Source: an uncultured Bacillota bacterium
GTDB lineage: Bacteria; Bacillota; Clostridia; Peptostreptococcales; Anaerovoracaceae
Assembly: GCA_958448635.1 (NCBI GenBank)
Contig: CAUDEQ010000001.1
Location: 1-64,000 of the forward strand
Reading direction: 5' to 3'
Length of the DNA: 64,000 nt
Program-made: the position numbers and the translations under genes
In this document: positions 1-9,118 of the stretch, one piece after another
Layout of the letters: the number at the start of each line of letters is the position of its first letter
Numbering within the stretch: position 1 is the first letter of the stretch
The notes under the pieces: generated by a model
Database searches by the model: none
What the model was told of the DNA's origin: nothing
What the model saw: only the letters and a program-made list of their open reading frames with translations

Positions 1-134
1 AGCAGCGTGGATTTTCCGCATCCGCTGCCTCCGCAGAGCACCACGCAGCGTCCCGCCGGGATGCCGCCGCCGACCTGTCGGAGGATGGGCAGCTTTGCCT
101 CCGCATATTGGAATTCAAATTCAAAATCTATCAT
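1..134 (-). CDS. ABC transporter ATP-binding protein, N-terminal part only
   Basis: The gene runs off the left edge, so only the first 44 residues are visible. It begins with ATG at 134 on the minus strand. Residues 35-43 read GGSGCGKST, a Walker A (P-loop) that binds ATP. The opening (IDFEFEFQYAEAKLPIL, then a short turn before the P-loop) resembles the ATPases of energy-coupling-factor and related ABC transporters, but the substrate cannot be told from this fragment. It lies 87 bp downstream of a tetR gene on the same strand, so it is probably controlled by that regulator, as in drug or metabolite export or uptake cassettes. The DNA is richer in G+C than the housekeeping genes to the right, consistent with transfer. 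Confidence 0.75.
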   Translation of the reverse strand, partial: MIDFEFEFQYAEAKLPILRQVGGGIPAGRCVVLCGGSGCGKSTL

Positions 135-154
135 CGCAAGCTCTTTTCTTATTA

Positions 155-205
155 GTTAGCCGTCTCTAACCAGCAGCCGTAAGAAACGGACGGATGGACC
201 GTCCG
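155..205. repeat. Inverted repeats between tetR and the ABC gene
   Basis: Two short dyads lie in the gap between the genes. GTTAG (155-159) pairs with CTAAC (166-170), and CGGACGG (187-193) pairs with CCGTCCG (199-205). On the minus strand the second is followed by TTTCTT. It could be a weak terminator or attenuator between tetR and the ABC gene, or an operator. The sequence does not decide which. Confidence 0.4.
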
Positions 206-221
206 AATTAACTTTTCGGAT

Positions 222-830
222 TTATTGCAAGGTATCGCATAGCTGCCGCCAGCCAGCGTTGGTGAAATCAAGGACTGCCTGTAAGCAGGTAAGCATTCTG
301 CCTTCCTCCATATGCTGATCCAGCAGCTGGCGGAAGTACCAGAACTGTGAGCCCATCAAAAGACGGATCGCATCGGCATTTGGCGCTTTTCCATAGATAT
401 GTGAAAAGAACTCTACCGTTTGTTCCGCTTTTCGGTTCATCAGTTCATGCAGCACGGTTTCAATGGAGCTGCCATCGCTGCGGCAGAAAAATAAAGTGCA
501 GTCGTCATGGTGCTCGGTCAGGAGCCGAAAATATACTTGTTCCTCGGCGTTTATAGCGCGGAGGATATCTTCCGGTTGTGCGCTGCACTTTGCTTTTTCG
601 TATTCTTCCGCGACGGGAGCAAAGAGAACCTGCATCGTCTCAAAAAAATCCTGAAGCAGACTGGCAAACAACGCGTCTTTGTTTTTGTACCTTGTGTAGA
701 TCGCTCCTGTGGTGACACCGGCTTTTTCGGCGATCTTGTGCAGAGAGGCTTTCTGAAAGCCGTAAGCAAGAAATTCCGAATAAGCAGCCTGAATGATCCC
801 ATCATCCAGGGAATGATCCCTATTGGCCAT
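222..830 (-). CDS. TetR/AcrR-family transcriptional regulator
   Basis: A 202-residue DNA-binding repressor of usual TetR length. Residues about 9-55 form the helix-turn-helix domain, with the typical KIAEKAGVTTGAIYTRYKNK pattern and an aromatic-rich helix 3-4 region. The rest is the all-helical ligand and dimerisation domain, whose ligand cannot be predicted. A consensus promoter and a 32-bp near-palindrome lie directly upstream, which argues for autorepression. The ABC ATPase gene follows on the same strand and is its likely target. The base composition (many GCC, CTG and CAG codons) differs from the core genes of the window and fits acquired DNA. Confidence 0.85.
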   Translation of the reverse strand: MANRDHSLDDGIIQAAYSEFLAYGFQKASLHKIAEKAGVTTGAIYTRYKNKDALFASLLQDFFETMQVLFAPVAEEYEKAKCSAQPEDILRAINAEEQVYFRLLTEHHDDCTLFFCRSDGSSIETVLHELMNRKAEQTVEFFSHIYGKAPNADAIRLLMGSQFWYFRQLLDQHMEEGRMLTCLQAVLDFTNAGWRQLCDTLQ

Positions 831-853
831 GTCTTCACTCCTCTGCGCCTAAA

Positions 854-910
854 TAATAACATCATTATCGATAACGACATTATTATAGCGTTCTTTTTGC
901 TGCTTGTCAA
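854..910 (-). promoter_or_regulatory. tetR promoter with overlapping palindromic operator
   Basis: On the minus strand TTGACA (905-910) and TATAAT (882-887) are separated by exactly 17 bp, a consensus sigma-A promoter reading into tetR. A 32-bp dyad at 854-885, centred on ATCGAT, has 13 of 16 matching pairs and overlaps the -10 box and start site. This is the expected layout for a TetR autorepression operator. Confidence 0.75.
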
Positions 911-947
911 TGCGAATTGCACACTGCTTTGCAAAAACACTCCTTGA

Positions 948-2543
948 CAAATCTCGTCTCAACAGTCTATCCTTGAAAAGTACGCAAAGGAGAACGGATT
1001 CAAAAATACCCGTGTATTTATTGACGACGGTTGGTCGGGCGTAACTTTCGCAAGACCTGCTTTTACAGAGATTATGGAGCTTGCGGAACAAGGATTGATT
1101 GCTAATCTTATCGTCAAAGACCATTCGAGATTAGGACGAAACCGCTTGATTGTCGGTCAGCTTTTGGAAGAAGAATTTGACCGATTGGGTATTCGATATA
1201 TTGCCATTATGGATAACATTGATACTGCAAAAGGATTGAGCGATATTGTTCCTATGCAAGACTTATTCAACGAATGGCACGCAAAGAACACAAGTCAAAA
1301 GGTACGCAATGTTTTCAAGAACAAGGGAATGGCAGGCATACCGCTTACTACCAATCCGCCTTTCGGGTATATGAAAAATCCCGAAAACCCAAAGGAATGG
1401 CTGATAGACGAGCCTGCCGCAAAGATTGTCAGGCAAATCTTTGAGCTGTGCGTTTCAGGCTTAGGACCGACGCAGTTAGCCAAGAAGCTGAAAACTGACA
1501 AGGTTATGACGCCTACGGAGTATTGGAACAGTATCGGAAGAAACTGCGGTAATCCGCCTGCAAGACAATTCAACTGGTGTTCGGATACGGTTGCGAATAT
1601 TCTTTCCAAACAGGAGTATTGTGGCGATACGGTAAACTTCCGAAGCACAACAAAGTCTTTCAAGAATAAAAAGAAGATTGAAAGACCGCAGGAGGAATGG
1701 CAGATCTTCCCGAATACGCACCCTGCCATTATCGACCGTGAAACCTTTGAGCTTGTGCAGGAACTCAGACAGCACCGCCGCAGACCTACCAAAAGCGGAA
1801 TTGTCAGTATGTTTTCGGGACTTCTCTACTGTGCCGATTGTGGAGAAAAGCTGTATTACAGCGTAACAAACAATTACAAGCGGGAACAAGCCTATTTCTT
1901 CTGCTCTTCCTATCGTAAAAATTCCGAAGTGTGTTCTGCACACTATATCCGAGAAAAAGTGGTTGAGGAAAATGTTCTTGAGAATATGCGGCGAGTATTT
2001 CGTTATGTTCAGGCTTATGAGAAAGAGTTCGCCAAACAGCAGATGAAATGCTACGGAGAGGAAAAGCAAAAGGAACTTTCCGAAAAACGCAGGGAACTTA
2101 CCAAAGCCGAAAAGCGTATCAAGGATATTGATTTGCTGATTCAGAAGATTTACGAGGACAATGCAATGGGCAAACTTTCCGATGAACGCTTTGCCACAAT
2201 GTCAATGGCGTATGAGGAAGAACAGAAAAATCTCAAAGAAGCAATACCCGATATGCAGGCGTACCTTGAAACCGAAACGGACAAGTCTGAAGGCTTACAG
2301 CGTTTTATTGACAAGGTAAAACAGATTACGCAGCCAACCAAGCTTACTCCCGAACTGGTACACGAATTCATTGAAAAGATTGTGATACACGAACGGAGAT
2401 ACCTTGACGGAAAGCGTTATCAGCTAATGGACATCTATTACAACGGCGTTGGTGTGATACGAGGGCTTACCCCTGAAGAAATGGAAGAAGCCTTTCAGGA
2501 ACACCTTGCCAAACGGAAGATAAACAAAGCAAAGACGGCGTAA
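948..2543 (+). pseudogene. Large serine recombinase, 5'-truncated
   Basis: A site-specific recombinase of the large serine (Tn4451/TndX-like) type. The reading frame is open from 948 after a TGA at 945, but no start codon precedes recognisable family sequence (QSILEKYAKENGF..). The first ATG is at 1074, which would give 489 residues. Present are the end of the resolvase domain with SRLGRN, the Recombinase domain, a zinc ribbon (CADCGEKL and two later cysteines), a charged coiled coil and a C-terminal DUF4368-like part. Missing are about 50 N-terminal residues, including the strand with the catalytic serine, so it should not cut DNA. The break is only about 40 bp from the -35 box of the opposing tetR, so that region was probably inserted into, or joined to, the recombinase gene. 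Confidence 0.75.
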
Positions 2544-2598
2544 CCAATGGCTGCACCGTCCAAAACAATCAATATTTAATTCAATTACAAGAGCGACC

Positions 2599-2645
2599 TT
2601 GGGGCACCTTCCTTACGGAGGGTGCCCCAAACCGTCTCTTTTTTG
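2599..2645 (+). terminator. Rho-independent terminator after the recombinase
   Basis: TTGGGGCACCTTCC (2599-2612) pairs with GGAGGGTGCCCCAA (2617-2630), giving a 14-bp stem with one G-T pair and a 4-base loop. A T-rich run follows (2637-2644). Confidence 0.9.
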
Positions 2646-2743
2646 TTCCGAAGGAATTGTAATGGATTGCCGAGCTCTGAAATTTCAAGTGCGTAAATCT
2701 AAGGCTGCGAAATATCGTACGATGAAGGCTCAGATCACATAAT

Positions 2744-2890
2744 CTTAAACTTCAAAGGCTTCAATAGTCTTTAATAATGAAACCTTAAACTCTGAAGCCT
2801 TCAATAGTCTTTAATAATGAGATATTAAACCCTGAAGTATCCAAGAGCCTTTAATTATGAAACCTTAAACCCTGAAGCCTCAACAACTAA
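2744..2890. repeat. Four tandem 40-bp repeats
   Basis: Units begin at 2744, 2784, 2824 and 2864, an exact 40-bp period. Each opens with (C/A)TTAAAC, then a CTGAAG(C/T)-like core, and the first three end with CTTTAAT(A/T)ATGA. The copies are degenerate and fill the whole period with no unique spacers, so this is not a CRISPR array. No convincing reading frame uses it. Confidence 0.75.
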
Positions 2891-2946
2891 AATTTCGCAC
2901 TCCGGTGACAGCTCGCATGAGGTTGGAGATATGTGCGTTGTTTTAG

Positions 2947-3373
2947 AATCTCAAAATAATTATATAAGAATACGTATTTTGAGATTATTCAACCTTTTCT
3001 CTTTCGAAAGTCTCCAAATAAGCATGCGCAAGGTATCTGTTTGGAGACTATATCCACGACAGCTCCTCGGATGCAGCAGAAAGTCTCCAAATAAGCATGC
3101 GCAAGGCATCTGTTTGGAGACTATATCTACGACAGCTCCTCGGATACAGCAAAAAGTCTCCAAATAAGCATACTCAACGAATCTGATTGGAGACTATATC
3201 CTCAGATACCCCTTGTATGCAGCAGAAAGTCTCTAAATAAGCCAGTGCAATAAATCTGTATGGAGACTTTTCCTGCGGGATAATGTTTTGTGATGTAAAA
3301 AATCTCCAAAACCTTGGTCATATGGCGTCATTTGGAGAGTCCATAACAGCTCGACACAGATATAATAGACGTA
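2947..3373. repeat. Tandem array of six stem-loops, 73-bp period
   Basis: Left arms of the AGTCTCCAAA type start at 3009, 3082, 3155, 3228 and 3301, exactly 73 bp apart. Each is followed about 20 bases later by the complementary TTTGGAGACT-type arm (for example 3040-3049 and 3113-3122). A diverged sixth hairpin, AATCTCAAAATA (2947-2958) with TATTTTGAGATT (2975-2986), precedes them. Units 1 and 2 are nearly identical; units 3-5 have drifted but mostly keep pairing. A tail motif, ACAGCTC, recurs between hairpins (2908, 3059, 3132 and about 3346). The whole stretch 2544-3559 between the recombinase and the next gene has no gene I can support; it holds the terminator, the 40-bp repeats and this array. 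Confidence 0.85.
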
Positions 3374-3525
3374 CAGACGATTAAACCGGACTATCCGGCA
3401 AGCAGAACTTTTCATTAAAGAGAACGAGCGAAACCGCCTGTGGCCTAACAAGACTGCCTGTGATCCAAAGCAATAGTTGCCGAATATGATGCGGCATCGT
3501 GCGGCTTTGACAGGGCATATTGAGG

Positions 3526-3553
3526 CCTCCCGTACAATATATTATACGGGAGG
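3526..3553 (+). promoter_or_regulatory. Hairpin enclosing the ribosome-binding site of the next gene
   Basis: CCTCCCGTA (3526-3534) pairs with TACGGGAGG (3545-3553) around a 10-base loop. The 3' arm contains GGGAGG, the SD site 6 bp before the ATG at 3560, so translation could be masked when the stem forms. TTGACA at 3507-3512 and TACAAT at 3533-3538 lie 20 bp apart, too far for a good promoter. Confidence 0.5.
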
Positions 3554-3559
3554 TGGATC

Positions 3560-3931
3560 ATGAGCATTTTAAGAAAATCGTTGAAGGCGTATGCCTTTGT
3601 ATTCATGATGTTTATCATCATGTCATTCGCTGTTGCGGCTCTTATCAAATTCACAGGCTTCAGAGAAGAGTGGGGACATATGGCAATGATAGCAGTATTG
3701 GCCATAATGTGCTTTCTTATAGGATATCTGGAAGGCAGCATAGTGGGAAGGAGGGGACTTGTCATCGGTATAGCATCGCAGGTAGTGTTTCTCTTTGTGA
3801 TAGTCGCCGTTCTCAGCATCGCATTTGCACAGCCCTTCAGCATCGGGAGCAGCCGGCTTCTTCTGCCACTGCAGATTTTTGCAGGAGCCGCAGGCGGAAT
3901 TGTCGGAGCAAACAGCGGTAAATCTCAGTGA
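3560..3931 (+). CDS. TIGR04086-family membrane protein
   Basis: A 123-residue integral membrane protein with four predicted hydrophobic segments (about residues 11-31, 42-60, 68-90 and 98-117) and little soluble sequence. Small four-helix proteins of this kind (TIGR04086/YrzE-like) are often encoded next to yajC or secDF in Firmicutes, and here the gene immediately precedes secDF. No catalytic motif is visible and the function is unknown; a link to the Sec membrane machinery is inferred only from position. The ATG at 3560 is preceded by GGGAGG at good distance. About 140 bp and a likely promoter separate it from secDF. Confidence 0.7.
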   Translation: MSILRKSLKAYAFVFMMFIIMSFAVAALIKFTGFREEWGHMAMIAVLAIMCFLIGYLEGSIVGRRGLVIGIASQVVFLFVIVAVLSIAFAQPFSIGSSRLLLPLQIFAGAAGGIVGANSGKSQ

Positions 3932-3977
3932 ATCGTCATAAATAGTTGGGAAACACCAAAAATCAAGGTATTTGCCC

Positions 3978-4006
3978 TTGTTTAGGAAGTCAAAAAGTTG
4001 TAAAAT
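3978..4006 (+). promoter_or_regulatory. Possible sigma-A promoter for secDF
   Basis: TTGTTT (3978-3983) and TAAAAT (4001-4006) are separated by 17 bp and lie about 70 bp before the secDF start, in an AT-rich stretch. Confidence 0.45.
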
Positions 4007-4074
4007 AAAATAGTATGATTTAATGGGTTTTTATAGCTTATTTTCATATATTTTCCATTTGGAGGTACTACTTG

Positions 4075-6339
4075 ATGAATCATAATTTGAAAAAGGTTTT
4101 AGCAGTTCTTTTCGTAATAATAATAGCTGTCGGTTGGTATCTGACTATTTTCGGCGCAGGGCCGATAGATCCCATCAAGGACAGGATGAAGCTGGGACTC
4201 GACATCAAGGGCGGAGTTTACGTCGTTATGGAGGCCAACACCGATCTGAAGGGTGAGGAGCTGGCCAAAGCGATGGAGCAGACTCAGGCGGTAATCGAGG
4301 AAAGAGTCAACCAGATGGGTCTGGCTGAGCCTGTAGTCACCATCGAAGGAGAAAAGAGAATAAGAGTTGAGCTTCCAGGTGCTGAGGACGCACAGGAGGC
4401 CATAAACAGTATAGGAACTACGGCACAGCTGCAGTTTGCCCTTGCTGACGGGACAATAGTGCTCGACGGAGGAAACGTCAAGGATGCAGAGGCTGTGATG
4501 GACAATGAAGCCGCAGGCTATGCCGTTGCGTTGGAGTTTGACAGCAAGGGAGCCGATCTTTTCCATGATGCTACACAGACTGCATACAGCGGCGCTGTGA
4601 CATCGGCTGTACAAGGTGTTCCCAATGACGCCATAATGATATTGCTGGACGGAAGCATCATTTCAGCTCCGTTTGTAAACGAGCCTATCAGTGGAGGAAA
4701 ATGCACCATAACGGGAGGCTTCTCACAGGAGGAAGCTTCTAATCTGGCAGCCCTCATAAGGGGAGGTGCGCTTCCGCTGGAGCTTGAAGAGGTAAATTCC
4801 TCTGTACAATCGGCCAAGATAGGATATAACGCTCTTGAAATGAGCGTATATGCAGGCATAATAGGTCTCATACTCGTTATGCTCATCATGGTTATCGCAT
4901 ATAGGGGCATGGGTATTGCCGCCGATCTGGCGCTGCTCTTCTATGTGCTGATAGTTATCAACATCATGGCATTCATGGGAAGCGTCCTTACGCTGCCGGG
5001 CATCGCCGGATTCATTTTATCCGTAGGTATGGCTGTGGATGCCAACGTCGTTATCTTCTCGAGAATAAGGGAGGAGATCGTCAACGGAAAGACCATAAGG
5101 GTTGCCGTACAGCAGGGCTTCAGACGAGCCATGAGTACCGTAATAGACTCTCAGGTTACAACGCTGATCGCTGCCGTTATCCTGTATGAAATAGGAACCA
5201 GTGCCGTAAAGGGCTTCGCATGGACCTTCATGATCGGTATCGTTGTCAGCATTTTCACTGCCGTAATCGTTACTCAGCTGTATATAAGTCTTCTGGCAAA
5301 CAGCAGACGCTTCGGCAGGAAGGGCTTCTTCGGAATCAGAAAGGACGGAAAGGCATCTTTCAACATCGACAAGGATCTGCACTTCATGAAATACAGGAAG
5401 ATATACTATGCCATATCCATAGGTATAATGGTCATAGGCCTTGCATTTGGAGTTGTGCGTGGTCTCAACTACGGTATCGACTTCACCGGCGGAACCATGA
5501 TCCAGATGAATATGGGAAAGAAAGTGGAAATTTCTGCTGTAGAAGATGCCATCAAGGAATACGACCTTTCTCCTGAAATCATTTATTCAGGGGAGAACAA
5601 CGATCAGATAGTAATCAGATCCATCAAAGCTCTCGACAGCGATGAGAGGGCGGAGGTAATAAACACCATAAATGAGGAATTCGGAACAACAGATGAGGAC
5701 GTTGTGGCAGAAGAGCTTTTCGGACCTTCCGTTGGAAAAGAGCTGAGAAATAACGCTATTCTGGCGGTGATAATTGCTTCTATCTGTATGCTGATATACA
5801 TACGCTTCAGATTTTCACAGTGGAAATTCGGAGGAGCAGCGCTGCTGGGTGTAGTTCACGATGTGCTGATCGTAATATCATTCTATACCATATTCAATGT
5901 AACGGTAAACAATCCGTTCATAGCCGGTATACTGACGGTAGTAGGTTATTCCATCAACGACACCATCGTAATATTTGACAGAATACGTGAAAACATAAGG
6001 TACATGAAGAAGGGAAGCACAGAGGAAATGATAGATACCAGCATCACCCAGACGCTGGGAAGATCGCTGATGACCTCTGTAACCACCCTGATAGTAATGG
6101 TGCCTCTGCTGATAATGGCAGGAGACGCCATAAGAGAATTCGTTATGCCTCTGATGGTCGGCATAATAGCAGGAGCATATTCATCAATATGTGTATGCAG
6201 CCCGCTTTACTACGAGTTCAATAAGCGTGGGAATCTTTCCAAATATGAAAAAGAAGTGATGAAAAACAAGAAGAACAAGAAGAAAAAATATCAGGGGATA
6301 GTAAAGGAAAAGAGTGACAAATCAGCTGATAAAGAATGA
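4075..6339 (+). CDS. secDF: Fused protein translocase subunit SecDF
   Basis: A 754-residue fusion of SecD and SecF, the proton-driven membrane complex that helps SecYEG release exported proteins on the outer face of the membrane. The SecD half has an N-terminal membrane helix (about 8-27), the GLDIKGG motif at 41-47, a periplasmic-type domain and five clustered helices. The SecF half starts near residue 440, with GLNYGIDFTGG near 463, and repeats the fold. The lysine-rich tail after about residue 717 is cytoplasmic. I chose the ATG at 4075 over the TTG just before it because GGAGG (4061-4065) is 9 bp away. A fused form is normal in Bacillus and many Clostridia. relA follows 72 bp downstream. 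Confidence 0.95.
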   Translation: MNHNLKKVLAVLFVIIIAVGWYLTIFGAGPIDPIKDRMKLGLDIKGGVYVVMEANTDLKGEELAKAMEQTQAVIEERVNQMGLAEPVVTIEGEKRIRVELPGAEDAQEAINSIGTTAQLQFALADGTIVLDGGNVKDAEAVMDNEAAGYAVALEFDSKGADLFHDATQTAYSGAVTSAVQGVPNDAIMILLDGSIISAPFVNEPISGGKCTITGGFSQEEASNLAALIRGGALPLELEEVNSSVQSAKIGYNALEMSVYAGIIGLILVMLIMVIAYRGMGIAADLALLFYVLIVINIMAFMGSVLTLPGIAGFILSVGMAVDANVVIFSRIREEIVNGKTIRVAVQQGFRRAMSTVIDSQVTTLIAAVILYEIGTSAVKGFAWTFMIGIVVSIFTAVIVTQLYISLLANSRRFGRKGFFGIRKDGKASFNIDKDLHFMKYRKIYYAISIGIMVIGLAFGVVRGLNYGIDFTGGTMIQMNMGKKVEISAVEDAIKEYDLSPEIIYSGENNDQIVIRSIKALDSDERAEVINTINEEFGTTDEDVVAEELFGPSVGKELRNNAILAVIIASICMLIYIRFRFSQWKFGGAALLGVVHDVLIVISFYTIFNVTVNNPFIAGILTVVGYSINDTIVIFDRIRENIRYMKKGSTEEMIDTSITQTLGRSLMTSVTTLIVMVPLLIMAGDAIREFVMPLMVGIIAGAYSSICVCSPLYYEFNKRGNLSKYEKEVMKNKKNKKKKYQGIVKEKSDKSADKE

Positions 6340-6411
6340 CATGAAGATAAATGTTCATTCACATCAGTTCGGTTAAAATAATATTAAGTCAGTAAGGATC
6401 ATCGATACATT

Positions 6412-8616
6412 ATGAAGAAAAAGAGCGAGTTTTTAAATTCAATATTGGAAATCAACCCTAAATACGATACGGATATAATCGGCAAGGCATACGATATTGC
6501 CGAGGAAATGCACAGAGGGCAGCTGAGGAAGTCGGGAGAGCCATATCTCATACACCCTCTGGCTGTGTCTGAAATACTGGCAGATCTCGGTATGGATGAA
6601 GAGACTATCGTAGCGGGGCTTCTTCATGATGTGGTGGAGGACACGCCGTATACGCGAGAAGAGCTTGTGGAGGACTTCGGGGAGGAAGTGGAGCTTCTGG
6701 TGGACGGCGTTACAAAGCTGGGCTCTCTGAAGTTTGAAAGCAAGGAGGCTCGCCAGGCTGAAAATCTCAGAAAGATGTTCCTTGCCATGTCAAAGGATAT
6801 CAGAGTCCTGATAATAAAGCTTTCCGACAGACTTCACAATCTCAGGACCATCAACTACATGACTCATGACAAGATTATAGAAAAGTGCAGGGAAACTCTC
6901 GACATCTACGCACCTCTGGCAGCAAGGCTGGGTATATACACCATGAAGATGGAGCTGGAGGATATCGCCCTGAAGTTTCTTGAGCCTGAAGCATATTACG
7001 ATCTGGCAGAGCAGGTGAGCGAGAGAAAGGGAGAACGTGAGGACGCCATTAACCATGTTGTTGAGGAAATCGAAAAGACTCTAAACGAAATCGATATAAA
7101 GCATGATATATACGGCAGGTCGAAGCATTTCTACAGCATCTACAAGAAGATGAAATATCAGCATAAGACCATAGATGAGATCTTTGATCTTATGGCAGTC
7201 AGGATCATCGTTGAGTCTGTAAAGGACTGCTACGCCGTCCTCGGTCTTGTCCATACCATGTGGAAGCCGATACCCGGAAGATTCAAGGACTATATAGCAA
7301 TGCCGAAGCCCAATATGTACCAGTCGCTTCATACGACTGTTATAAGCGACAGCGGCAAGCCCTTTGAAATACAGATAAGAACTTATGAGATGCATAAGAT
7401 CGCCGAATACGGTATCGCTGCCCATTGGAAGTACAAGGAGGGAATAGCATCAGACAAGGAGGAGGTAAAGCTCTCATGGCTGAGACAGGCCCTGGAATGG
7501 CAGAAGGATGTCAACGACCCAAAGGAATTCATGGAATCCCTCAAGATGGATCTCTTCTCAAGTCAGGTTTTTGTATTCACTCCACAGGGAGACGTCATAG
7601 AGCTTCCGGCAGGAGCAACGCCTCTGGACTTTGCCTTCAAGATCCATTCCGACGTAGGCTGCAAATGCGTAGGCGCCAAGGTCAACGGCAAGATGGTGAC
7701 CATAGACCACAGACTTGAAAACGGCAATATCATAGAGATCGTCACATCTCCAAATGCCGCAGGCCCAAGCATAGACTGGCTGAAGATAGCCAAGAGCAGC
7801 TCGGCAAGAAACAAGATAAGACAGTGGCTCAAGAAAGAAAACAAGACAGATACCATAGACAAGGGCAAAGATCAGATCGACAGATACATCCGTAAGAAGG
7901 GTTACGATCCGAGAGCTTTACTGAAAAATAATTATGTAAATAAAGCTGCCAAGGAGATGGGCTACAAGAACAGCGACGAGCTGTACAATCAGCTGAGCTA
8001 CGGAGGTCCTTTGCAGACAAAGCTTGTGAACCTTCTTCTCAGCTATGACGCCGACGACAAGGCGGCTCTTGAAGCCGAAAAGGAAAAGAGCCTGCTGGAA
8101 AATCTCACCGAGATCAGTGAGAAGACACAGAAGCGTACTCAGCACAGAAAGCGACAGGAGGAGGACTCCGGCGTCATCGTCGAGGGAGTGGACAACCTGA
8201 TGATAAGGATGGCAGGCTGCTGCAATCCTGTTCCGGGAGACGATATAATAGGCTTCATAACCAAGGGAAGAGGCATATCGGTACATCGCAGAGACTGCGA
8301 CAACATCAAGGCTCTGCCTGAAGAAGAAATGAAGAGATGCATCAGTGTCTCATGGAATCCCGATATTCTCGACAAATCCTTCAATGCTGAAATCAATCTC
8401 GTGGCAAAGGATCAGAAGGGCATGCTGCCAAGTATATCCAAGGTATGCGAGGATATGGACGTGAGCATACTTGGTCTCAATGCCAGAGCGGACAAAAACG
8501 AAAACATTAATATTAATCTGATTCTTTCCATCAAGGACAAGTCGCAGATAGAGAAGATGTGCAGATCATTCAAGAGCATTCCGGGAATATTGGAAGCTTA
8601 CAGAGCTAAAACGTGA
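6412..8616 (+). CDS. relA: Bifunctional (p)ppGpp synthetase/hydrolase
   Basis: A 734-residue Rel protein, the usual full length. It makes the alarmone (p)ppGpp from ATP and GTP/GDP during starvation and also degrades it. The HD hydrolase domain carries HDVVEDT (about residues 72-78), the synthetase domain contains the YQSLHTTV stretch near 303, and TGS (about 385-445) and a C-terminal ACT domain (about 660-734) sense the ribosome and uncharged tRNA. Both catalytic domains look intact, as in the single Rel of most Firmicutes. The secDF-relA-dtd-hisS-aspS order matches Bacillus subtilis. The SD (AAGGA) is rather far from the ATG. Confidence 0.95.
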   Translation: MKKKSEFLNSILEINPKYDTDIIGKAYDIAEEMHRGQLRKSGEPYLIHPLAVSEILADLGMDEETIVAGLLHDVVEDTPYTREELVEDFGEEVELLVDGVTKLGSLKFESKEARQAENLRKMFLAMSKDIRVLIIKLSDRLHNLRTINYMTHDKIIEKCRETLDIYAPLAARLGIYTMKMELEDIALKFLEPEAYYDLAEQVSERKGEREDAINHVVEEIEKTLNEIDIKHDIYGRSKHFYSIYKKMKYQHKTIDEIFDLMAVRIIVESVKDCYAVLGLVHTMWKPIPGRFKDYIAMPKPNMYQSLHTTVISDSGKPFEIQIRTYEMHKIAEYGIAAHWKYKEGIASDKEEVKLSWLRQALEWQKDVNDPKEFMESLKMDLFSSQVFVFTPQGDVIELPAGATPLDFAFKIHSDVGCKCVGAKVNGKMVTIDHRLENGNIIEIVTSPNAAGPSIDWLKIAKSSSARNKIRQWLKKENKTDTIDKGKDQIDRYIRKKGYDPRALLKNNYVNKAAKEMGYKNSDELYNQLSYGGPLQTKLVNLLLSYDADDKAALEAEKEKSLLENLTEISEKTQKRTQHRKRQEEDSGVIVEGVDNLMIRMAGCCNPVPGDDIIGFITKGRGISVHRRDCDNIKALPEEEMKRCISVSWNPDILDKSFNAEINLVAKDQKGMLPSISKVCEDMDVSILGLNARADKNENININLILSIKDKSQIEKMCRSFKSIPGILEAYRAKT

Positions 8617-8638
8617 TGAATGCGGACAGAGGTGTCAG

Positions 8639-9088
8639 ATGAGAGCGGTAGTACAGAGAGTAAAGAAGAGCAGCGTTTCAGTTGATGAAAAGACTGTGGG
8701 ACAAATAGGAAAGGGTCTGATGGTCCTTATAGGAGTCGAGGACGGAGATACGGACAAGGATGCGGAGTACATTTCCGACAAGGTAACAGGACTGCGTATC
8801 TTCGAGGATCAGCAGGGCAAGATGAACTTAAGCGTCGAAGATATAAAAGGCGAAATACTGGCTGTTTCCCAGTTTACATTGCTGGCAGACGCCAGAAAAG
8901 GCAGAAGACCGGGCTTTTCAGGAGCTGCTGCCCCTGAGGAAGCCAACAGGCTTTACAGAAGCGTCATTGAAAAGATGTCCTCCAAGGGCATCAATGTTGA
9001 AGAAGGAGTTTTTCAGGCTGAAATGATGGTTGAAATCCACAACGACGGGCCTGTCACCATACTTCTCGACAGCAGGAAGCTGTTCTGA
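8639..9088 (+). CDS. dtd: D-aminoacyl-tRNA deacylase
   Basis: A 149-residue Dtd enzyme of normal length. It removes D-amino acids (and glycine from tRNA-Ala) mischarged on tRNA, working as a cytoplasmic homodimer. SQFTLLAD (about residues 78-85) contains the catalytic-site SQFTL motif, and the RPGFSGAA stretch near residue 100 replaces the common RPSFxxA/GP region. The N-terminus MRAVVQRV is diagnostic. The ATG lies 22 bp after relA, so the two are probably cotranscribed. Confidence 0.95.
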   Translation: MRAVVQRVKKSSVSVDEKTVGQIGKGLMVLIGVEDGDTDKDAEYISDKVTGLRIFEDQQGKMNLSVEDIKGEILAVSQFTLLADARKGRRPGFSGAAAPEEANRLYRSVIEKMSSKGINVEEGVFQAEMMVEIHNDGPVTILLDSRKLF

Positions 9089-9118
9089 TAACAATAAAAA
9101 ACAACAAGGAGAGACGAT

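Noticed and set aside
507..947. 146-residue frame opposite tetR
   Set aside because: It lies opposite a well-supported tetR, lacks an SD and recognisable domain.
2744..2890. CRISPR array
   Set aside because: Units are contiguous and degenerate with no unique spacers and no cas genes nearby.
2931..3167. Reading frames of 67-78 residues on both strands across the hairpin array
   Set aside because: Their sequence only mirrors the 73-bp DNA repeat; no SD site, and stems repeat in the DNA regardless of frame.
3964..3980. Terminator after the TIGR04086 gene
   Set aside because: Stem of only 5 bp (CAAGG/CCTTG) with a weak T stretch; too little to call.
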